Assembly: GCA_015178975.1 (NCBI GenBank)
Contig: WHVD01000027.1
Location: 62,001-126,000 of the forward strand
DNA length: 64,000 bases
Direction: 5' to 3'
From: Hysterangium stoloniferum
Lineage: Eukaryota; Basidiomycota; Agaricomycetes; Hysterangiales; Hysterangiaceae
Shown here: positions 58,063 through 64,000 of the stretch, in pieces
Layout: every line of letters begins with the position of its first letter
Numbering within the stretch: position 1 is the stretch's first letter
The notes under the pieces: model-generated
Seen by the model: only the letters and a program-made list of their open reading frames with translations
Databases searched by the model: none
What the model was told of the DNA's origin: nothing
Position numbers and translations under genes: made by a program

Positions 58063-60198
58063 CTACTTGCTACGATTATGACTTTGTCCATCGTGTCGAA
58101 GACTGCCGGAATGCCCGAGATGATCCCCCCACTCTCGTTCCGCCGGTAGTAGCTGTTCAATCTGTTGATCTAAACCATCGGAATCTGGTTCCTGTTCTCG
58201 CTCATACTCTGACTGCTCTTCCGACCGCCAGTCATCTTGCTGTGGTCTGCCAAAAACATCGCTCGACTGTGGCGATGATGCAATATGCGGACCGATAGAA
58301 CTGTCGCGCTCATAATACTCATTTTTCATAGTGTATAGGCTAGGTGTCGGTGTGCGGGTAGATCCATTAGTTACTGCTGCGACAAGGGTCTCGTCGATAT
58401 CCATTTCGACAACAGCGGAGTGCGCAACGGATACAGCTACAGATGGGGCAGGTGAAGACGGCGCTGCTGACGATGTCCCAGGACCATCCATGAAGATAAA
58501 TCTGCTAGCCTCACCAAGAGGCGCCAAATCTGACATTGGTATACGGAGGCCACCTGTGATAGCAGCAGCTACCGCAGCTGCTCTCTTCTCCTCAGCCTTC
58601 CGTCTCCTCCGCACCGCCTCCGCTTTCCGCCTCCGCTCCTTCTGCGCGCGTTTTTTCTCCTCTTGCGCGTTGATGACATCCTGATCTTGCGGCGACGCCA
58701 GCTCCGGTGCCTGTGCCAGTACTTCCGGTCCTTTCTTTGCTGCCTCCTTCGCTAACTTCGCAGCCTCTTTTAATGCCTCTTTTGCTGCCTTCCCTGCGTC
58801 TTCTTTCGCTTTCTCCGCTTCTTCCTTTTCGTCAAGGTCCCACTCTTGCTTCATAAATTCGGGGTATCGTTCAGACATGGGCCTCCATGTACGTGACGAA
58901 GGTATCGACGGCGCGGTAGTGAATAACGAATCAACATCGGCAGGCGGCGGAAACTCGAAGTCAGGACCAGGGTTCATATATATCTGGGCACCACCAAAGA
59001 GAGAAAAGAAGGGATAGTACCCTAATGAACCGTCATCGAACGGGTTTCCCTTGTGCTCCGTAGAGTCATCTTTATTTTTCCGAACCTTTTCCTTAGTTTT
59101 TCGTGTGGGTCGGAGCTGTAGATAGTCGTAAATATCCTGGAATGCGATTCCCTGACATTCGCCATTGATGAAGAAAACAATCTTGGATCCCGGAAGGATG
59201 GGAAGTTGGCGTTGTGGAGCTTCCTTTTTCACGACGGGATTCACCCTTGGTCGATCATTCGGTAGGTTCTTCACGGTAGCTGATTTCTTTGTCTGGTGAG
59301 GTGTCTCGGTTTTAACAGCTTTGGTGGGTTGATTCATAAGCGCAATCATCTCCCTAGACTGAACATAATCGACATATTCAAAATACTCTTGGCCTTTAAG
59401 TTCGATGGCTATACGACTACGATGAATGTGGGCTGTGTCATCGTGGTCTTTAGAATTTGGTCGCCGCCGAGCAGGAAGTGAGATATATAAACCAACGACA
59501 TCGCCAGTCCCAAATGGTCGGCCGTAGGGTTTTGGCCTAGAAAGAGTAATCTTGTCGCCAGTTTTATCCCGCAGACCGTAGCTGTACCCGTCCAGTCCAA
59601 CCGGACCATTTAACGGTGCTTCCCTCCTGCCCCATCCTAATCTGACATGAGCACCATCCTGTCTACTTACCCCATTCAGGACCTTCTCCCTGCCTCCCTT
59701 GCCAATCCTGACTTCCATATACCAGTTCCCCTCCTGGACGCCAACATTGGCGCGCGCACTGCTGAAGCCTTTGTCCCCAGTTAGGGCCAAGCCGTCCTTA
59801 GTCACTTTAATAGATGGACTTCTATCCTCCCAGCTCACCCTCGTTGATTTCGGGAGCGTCTCTATCGTCCTGTATGCAACTGCTGCGCCGGGGTTCGCTA
59901 CACCCGCGGGAACATACTTCCAAGCGACTCTATCAAGCTGGCGATTTATAGCAGAAACTTCGATGGCATGAAAAGGAGAGCCTTCTATAGTTGGACCGAA
60001 TATTGGATGACGCGACACTGTGAGGCGTGGTCTGTTGATGGCAGAGACAGAGGTGGGGAGTTGTTTAGTTTGCTGAGTGTCATTCTGAGAAATCTCGCCA
60101 TCGTCATCTAGAGCAGCGTGTTTTCTCTTTCGAGCAGCTGGTGGGGTATTAATAGCAGGAGTGCTCTCAGGTGTCCCTGATGCCCCACGTACGAGCAT
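58063..60198 (-). CDS. ASH2: ASH2/BRE2-like subunit of the COMPASS (SET1) complex
   Basis: A single exon of 711 codons including the stop (2136 nt). The start MLVRGASGTPESTPA leads to a KRKH basic patch. The SPRY domain spans about residues 125-400, with large inserts: WEDRSPSIKVTKDGLALTG, GNWYMEVRIGKGG, HVRLGWGRREAPLNGPVG, YSYGLRDKTGDK, FGTGDVVGLYISLP, then IVFFINGECQGIAFQDIYD and GYYPFFSLFGGAQ. The rest is an Ala/Lys/Glu-rich helical stretch (about 460-590) and an acidic tail. ASH2/Bre2 helps SET1 methylate histone H3 Lys4, the substrate encoded 14 kb away. Fungal Bre2-type proteins often lack the winged-helix/PHD of animal ASH2L, as here. It is intronless, unlike the other genes in the island. 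Confidence 0.93.
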   Translation of the reverse strand: MLVRGASGTPESTPAINTPPAARKRKHAALDDDGEISQNDTQQTKQLPTSVSAINRPRLTVSRHPIFGPTIEGSPFHAIEVSAINRQLDRVAWKYVPAGVANPGAAVAYRTIETLPKSTRVSWEDRSPSIKVTKDGLALTGDKGFSSARANVGVQEGNWYMEVRIGKGGREKVLNGVSRQDGAHVRLGWGRREAPLNGPVGLDGYSYGLRDKTGDKITLSRPKPYGRPFGTGDVVGLYISLPARRRPNSKDHDDTAHIHRSRIAIELKGQEYFEYVDYVQSREMIALMNQPTKAVKTETPHQTKKSATVKNLPNDRPRVNPVVKKEAPQRQLPILPGSKIVFFINGECQGIAFQDIYDYLQLRPTRKTKEKVRKNKDDSTEHKGNPFDDGSLGYYPFFSLFGGAQIYMNPGPDFEFPPPADVDSLFTTAPSIPSSRTWRPMSERYPEFMKQEWDLDEKEEAEKAKEDAGKAAKEALKEAAKLAKEAAKKGPEVLAQAPELASPQDQDVINAQEEKKRAQKERRRKAEAVRRRRKAEEKRAAAVAAAITGGLRIPMSDLAPLGEASRFIFMDGPGTSSAAPSSPAPSVAVSVAHSAVVEMDIDETLVAAVTNGSTRTPTPSLYTMKNEYYERDSSIGPHIASSPQSSDVFGRPQQDDWRSEEQSEYEREQEPDSDGLDQQIEQLLPAEREWGDHLGHSGSLRHDGQSHNRSK

Positions 60199-60870
60199 GA
60201 CGGTAGAGACTAAGGTCTAAGAGTTTGCTTCAAGTTGTGGTTTTGACTAATGACGCGTTTGGTCACTGTCACAAATTACCTTATTTAGGTCAAGCCCAAA
60301 AAGGTATAAATTAGAACTCGCTATGTACAAATGGACCATGTCATATGGGCTAATGTTGTCCGAAAAAAATGAAAATGAAAAAAAGAACCTCATGTTACGA
60401 TAAGTACCGACATAGGTTTAAGTTTTGGCTGTAATCTCTTGTATTCCCACTCACTCGGAACGATGAGCCTTCTATCCGAACAAAGTGTGAACGTTGACGT
60501 TTAATTAACGCCCTCTTAGTTATCCCGTGACAGCGTGGTTCTCCCAGCGGTAGATCCTTCTCAAAATAATCTCTTCCAATGAAATCAATTTTTTTTGACA
60601 CCATGAATCTATCATCCAGTGACAATCTATCAAGCAAGTAATCTATGCGATAATGTGATACCAAATAAGGAGAGGTCAAGGAAGCTGAACATATGCCTCG
60701 GCTTGGCCGCCCGAGTATTAAGTGCTGCCAGCCCATCGTTGGTACTAGAACTATTCTCAAGATTCTGCATACACTGTCAGCTTAGCTGGTGGCACCATAG
60801 ACTACGATAGAGCCTGGATTCTATCACCAATACTTGACGTGGCCTTGTTATCAATCCCCGAATCAAGTTC
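60199..60870. promoter_or_regulatory. Divergent intergenic region between ASH2 and the 7TM gene
   Basis: The 672 bp between two divergent genes must hold both promoters. The minus-strand open frame 60760-60395 has no recognisable motif and is not annotated. No defined site is claimed. Confidence 0.4.
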
Positions 60871-62323
60871 TTGCATCGTGTATACATGCATACGAATGAA
60901 GTGGAGGCATCTGGCGGAAATACAACTTTGATCGTGTTTCTCGCCCTGCAAATAATAGGTGGACAAGTTGGCGTACCCTTTATTCTCTTCACGATTTTCC
61001 TATCCCCCGAAACTGTCCGCCGGCACGTTTGTTTCGTTAATTTCTGTATCTCCTGGTTGATATATTCCGTATCATACGTTCTCCTGTGAGGCCGAGTCTT
61101 TCCGTCTCGTCATATAGCTGGCGTCACTTACCCTTACCGCTAGTCTCTATGGAGGACAAATCGAGACACCCGTTCCCTCGCACTCGTTATGTCTGGCACA
61201 GACGGCTCTAACGTATGGTGCGGGTCCCATGGCGAGCATTGCATCCTTCATTTTTGTATTGCAGGTGAATTTTCGAACCAGTGTCTAATAATGGGTAAAG
61301 CTAATCCTTCTATAGATCTACGTCGCCCTCAACGCAGCCCTTTCAGAGCAGAGTGTACCCAAGCCTCCACGACATCCAAAATTCACCATCGCGGCGGCAA
61401 GTACATCACTGTATTAATGTATTGGAACGTTATGTTCTGACTGCATGGGTTCTACATAGATGCTTGCAGCCCCTTACATTGTATTCTTTGTCATTATTAT
61501 TGCTGTGCTCGTGGTTCGTACCATCCCAGATAAAGTATGCCTAAGACTTACCGTCTCCTAGTATGGTCATACGCATCCCACTGAAATTGTACGGGTTCAT
61601 TTTTATTGCCACATTTCTACTCGGGCCTTGTGAGTGATTTACAGCTGCAATACAATTTTACGATTTGAATAATAACCCAAACACTCAGCGCAGCCGTTCC
61701 ACCGGCCGTGTCTGCCATTTTTGCTGTGCTTGCTGTCATCGTCGAGAGTGAGGAGCGCATTCTTCAAATAATCAGCTCTCCCTGACAGATTCGGTAGTTG
61801 TAATTGCTCGCAGAGTCTACCTCACCTGGCACGCCTTCCGACAACTCGACGCGTCTAACAGTGGGATAAATCTTTCGCTCTTGATCCGGGCTGCACTTTT
61901 CAGCGTTTGCTGTATTTTGGGCATTATGTGAGTTGGAGTGTCCCAGCTCCGGAGATGCCTTATATTGTATTCTGTCCAGGTTATGTGGCGCATTGCTCGC
62001 AAATACAAGTAATCCAGCCCCAGGAATTGTCATCGCTTTCCGTGAGTTCCAGCAACTCTCATCCACATTTCAACGACATATTTACGTTAAAATCTTCCAG
62101 TACCCATGGCCGTATTCCTTATGTTCGGAACTCAACCGGTAAGTTGGTTGAAATGTGCCTCTCCCGTTGATCCTAATTGAATTCACAGGATATGCTCCGC
62201 GCCTGGGGATTGTGGAGAGATGAAGACCAGACGAGAACTCAGCTCAGTTCACAACAACTGAGTGAGCCCTCACGACATCATCAGTCAATCCCCCTCCATG
62301 TCAAGGCTGCAGCAGCCAGTTGA
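60871..62323 (+). CDS. Seven-helix receptor-like membrane protein (fungal GPCR-like)
   Basis: Ten exons (60871-61085, 61144-61264, 61316-61400, 61470-61534, 61562-61629, 61689-61748, 61790-61927, 61980-62041, 62101-62138, 62189-62323) sum to 987 nt, 328 residues. Hydrophobic segments recur about seven times, for example TLIVFLALQIIGGQVGVPF, VNFCISWLIYSVSYVLLLYG, GAGPMASIASFIFVLQIYV, YIVFFVIIIAVLVV, AVPPAVSAIFAVLAVIVE and PMAVFLMFGTQ, with a GQIETPVPSHSLCLAQ loop. This layout matches a large basidiomycete family of orphan GPCR-like proteins; ligand and G-protein coupling are unknown. Exon 1 may start at 60871 or at the in-frame ATG 60886. The intron at 61535-61561 would be only 27 bp. Confidence 0.82.
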
Positions 62324-63036
62324 ACACATCTTCTAATTCCGAAAGATTTTATCAGCTACTTTTATGACAAAATTATTGTGGCGTCCCGACGGGATAGCGG
62401 CGAATTGAAATATGAACGATCCTAACAGCACCGAAAATAGCTAACGAATATGTAATGACGTGTATACATATGTTCTGTTGTAACTGCCTTCCATAGAGGG
62501 AACACTACATGTTACATCGGCACTATCTATGTACCCCGTATAGCCATCTTCAAATGGTGTATTTCAGACCGTCACCTCTTGTTTCAGTTAGAAAAGATAT
62601 TTTGGTGTCTAAAAACAACCGGGCAGTATTCGAGGGAGTTGTTAGTAGTAAGTATCGATATACTTCGACGGCGCGCGTGAGATTATGCAGGAAATAACCA
62701 CACATTTTCAACAAACGGAACATGTACATTAATTTGTATACAGTGGATTTTCGAGGGGAGAGAAACTAAATTTTCATATAATCTCTTCTGTACCATTTAA
62801 AGTGCTTAAATGTACTAAAGATGTAAAGAAAGGAGGAAGCATCAAGTATACCATGTGCTAACATAACAGTATGACCGCAAGGAGCACAACAAAACCGCAT
62901 GCGTCCCTTACAGCTGTTTCGGGTACATAGTTTGAAAATAAAGAAATTCCGCTTTGGATCTCAAAAGTAATTGCCATGTAACTCCATAACAGGAGGGAAA
63001 TAAGATATGAAACTTTGATTTAATATATTTATACAG
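62324..63036. other. Intergenic region, no gene seen
   Basis: No coding motif is recognised. CpG-containing host-like sequence continues to about 62.7 kb and then becomes AT-rich toward the next transposon remnants. Confidence 0.4.
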
Positions 63037-63100
63037 TGACCTGCAAAACCGTTGCAATGTTTTGCAACTTTTCAGACACTGGCAAATAGAACTAGCAGAA
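63037..63100. repeat. Tc1/mariner-type terminal sequence (single end)
   Basis: TACAGTGACCTGCAAAACCG, followed by TTGCAATG, closely follows the terminal pattern of the MITE-like elements here (CAGTGA...CAAAAC...TTCCAATG). It is followed by a small inverted pair GTTGCAA/TTGCAAC. No partner end was found. Confidence 0.5.
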
Positions 63101-63149
63101 AAATAGGCAAAATTAAGATAAATTAGTGTGTGATAGAGTACTATATGGA

Positions 63150-63450
63150 TGATTCATTCTGATATCATATTATCATCATAGATAAGTGATATATAGTATA
63201 AAAGGGCAATGATAGGAGTGAGGGAAGTCAGTGTATTATAATCTGTATTCTTAATATTGTATTATTATTTCGACTTCTATTCATAATATCTTCAACTTAA
63301 TTTCTGGTGTGCTTCTGTGTCCTATCTTTGCCTCACACTTTATCAACAGGATGAATTAATACCTCATTGAACAAGGCATCTGTACTCAATATTGTTGAAT
63401 ATTCTTTGATTGTTTATTCAATTTTATTGAGTAAAATTCAATTCCTGTCA
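63150..63450 (+). mobile_element. LTR fragment, family E-like
   Basis: TATAAAAGGGCAATGATAGG, CACTTTATCAACAGG and the ending AATTCCTGTCA follow the order of the LTR at 24128-24608, second half. The 5' part is missing. Confidence 0.55.
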
Positions 63451-63499
63451 GACCCTCTATCTCTCAACTCTTAGTAATTCCACCCTCTGGTTGATTAAC

Positions 63500-63735
63500 C
63501 TCAGTGTTGACTCTTGCTCATATTGTACTATCTGCTCTGTTTGAAATACTGGAGCACCCTGACAGTTTGTGTGAGGGTGCAACACATAAGTTGAAGCCAA
63601 GCTCCACTACAGTTATAGAGTCAGACCTCCCAACTAGTATGATCTCTATTGTCAGCCCCCCAATTAACTCATTTCCTATCATTGGCCCTCTGACTAGAGC
63701 ATTCCCCCTCTTCCCAGCTTAGATCTTAATAAAGT
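63500..63735 (+). mobile_element. LTR fragment, family B (3' part)
   Basis: CTGCTCTGTTTGAAATACTG, the conserved box at 63572-63604 in its CAAC...GTTG form, and CAGCTTAGATCTTAA near the end match LTR B copies at 19268 and 25768. The 5' part is missing. Confidence 0.65.
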
Positions 63736-64000
63736 CAATCAACCAGGGAGTCCTCACTATCTATACTAGATTAGTTAAATCAGTTGCTAGAATTGATAGA
63801 GATGGGCAAGTATTATAGTTGATTGAGAGTAGGATGTTGACTACTATGTTGAAGTATTAGAACTAGAGGTCTCCAGCCTTTTCAAAGATGATGCTATAAC
63901 TTTGGCACCTTTTTGCACAGTTTTCTTCAGGGCTACTGCCTTGCACAAGAGGACTGATAACTTACTGGAAGATGTGTCAGTGGACTTTGCCATGATGCAA
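63736..64000. other. Possible internal region of a retroelement, running off the edge
   Basis: The sequence directly follows an LTR B end, so it may be the start of an internal region. No primer site or coding motif could be identified in the 265 bp available. Confidence 0.3.

Noticed and set aside
60395-60760. A 121-codon minus-strand frame in the ASH2 upstream region
   Set aside because: It has no recognisable motif and lies where two divergent promoters are expected.

Overview
The window looks like a nuclear chromosome segment of a filamentous basidiomycete (Agaricomycetes-like). The reasons are genes packed with introns of about 48-65 bp carrying GTRNGT donors and CTAAC-like branch points, a Plavaka-type transposon remnant, a Ngaro/DIRS-type retroelement end, and host proteins that read best as basidiomycete versions. 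The species cannot be named from sequence alone. No bacterial operons, CRISPR arrays or riboswitches were seen.

Positions 1 to about 33.1 kb are a transposon graveyard. Exact target-site duplications (TSDs) allow its layers to be separated. Family D LTRs (2265-3394 and 8717-14033) are each split by a younger insert: a solo LTR at 2350-3072, and a whole Ty1/Copia fossil at 8938-13832. A family A LTR (29429-31715) is split by a small gag-only Copia element (29921-31375). A family B LTR (19268-20389) is split by a solo LTR (19725-20326). A Tc1-like element (27926-29408) is split by a solo LTR (27959-28694). Around these lie a Ty3/Gypsy chromodomain fossil (20640-24608), a nearly full-length Tc1-like transposon with 135-bp inverted ends (16638-18024), further Tc1, pogo, Helitron and Plavaka remnants, two short MITE-like elements and a tRNA-Thr-derived sequence. 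Older layers are almost free of CpG, whereas younger ones keep it.

From about 34.0 to 62.3 kb lies a gene-dense host island with eleven genes: a Ser/Thr kinase (-), a bestrophin-like channel (-), a glyoxalase-fold protein (-), CDC25 (-), histone H3 (-), MSH3 (-), ATP12 (+), cyclase-associated protein CAP (+), a PhoD-like phosphatase (+), ASH2 of COMPASS (-) and a seven-helix receptor-like protein (+). For eight of the nine spliced genes I traced exon boundaries by hand or for most exons, and in seven the exon sums close in frame (kinase, bestrophin, glyoxalase-fold, CDC25, ATP12, CAP, 7TM); H3 also closes but is one codon longer than usual. MSH3 and ATP12 diverge from a 101-bp shared promoter gap. 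Cell-cycle and chromatin functions (CDC25, H3, MSH3, ASH2) lie close together, but nothing shows they are co-regulated. From about 63.0 kb to the end the sequence returns to transposon remnants.

The most unusual signal is a roughly 30-nt box holding the core CATAAGCTGAAGCCAAG. It recurs at 12 places in three otherwise different LTR families, at a similar place near the LTR 3' end. It can form a small hairpin, and one base pair of that hairpin covaries between families.
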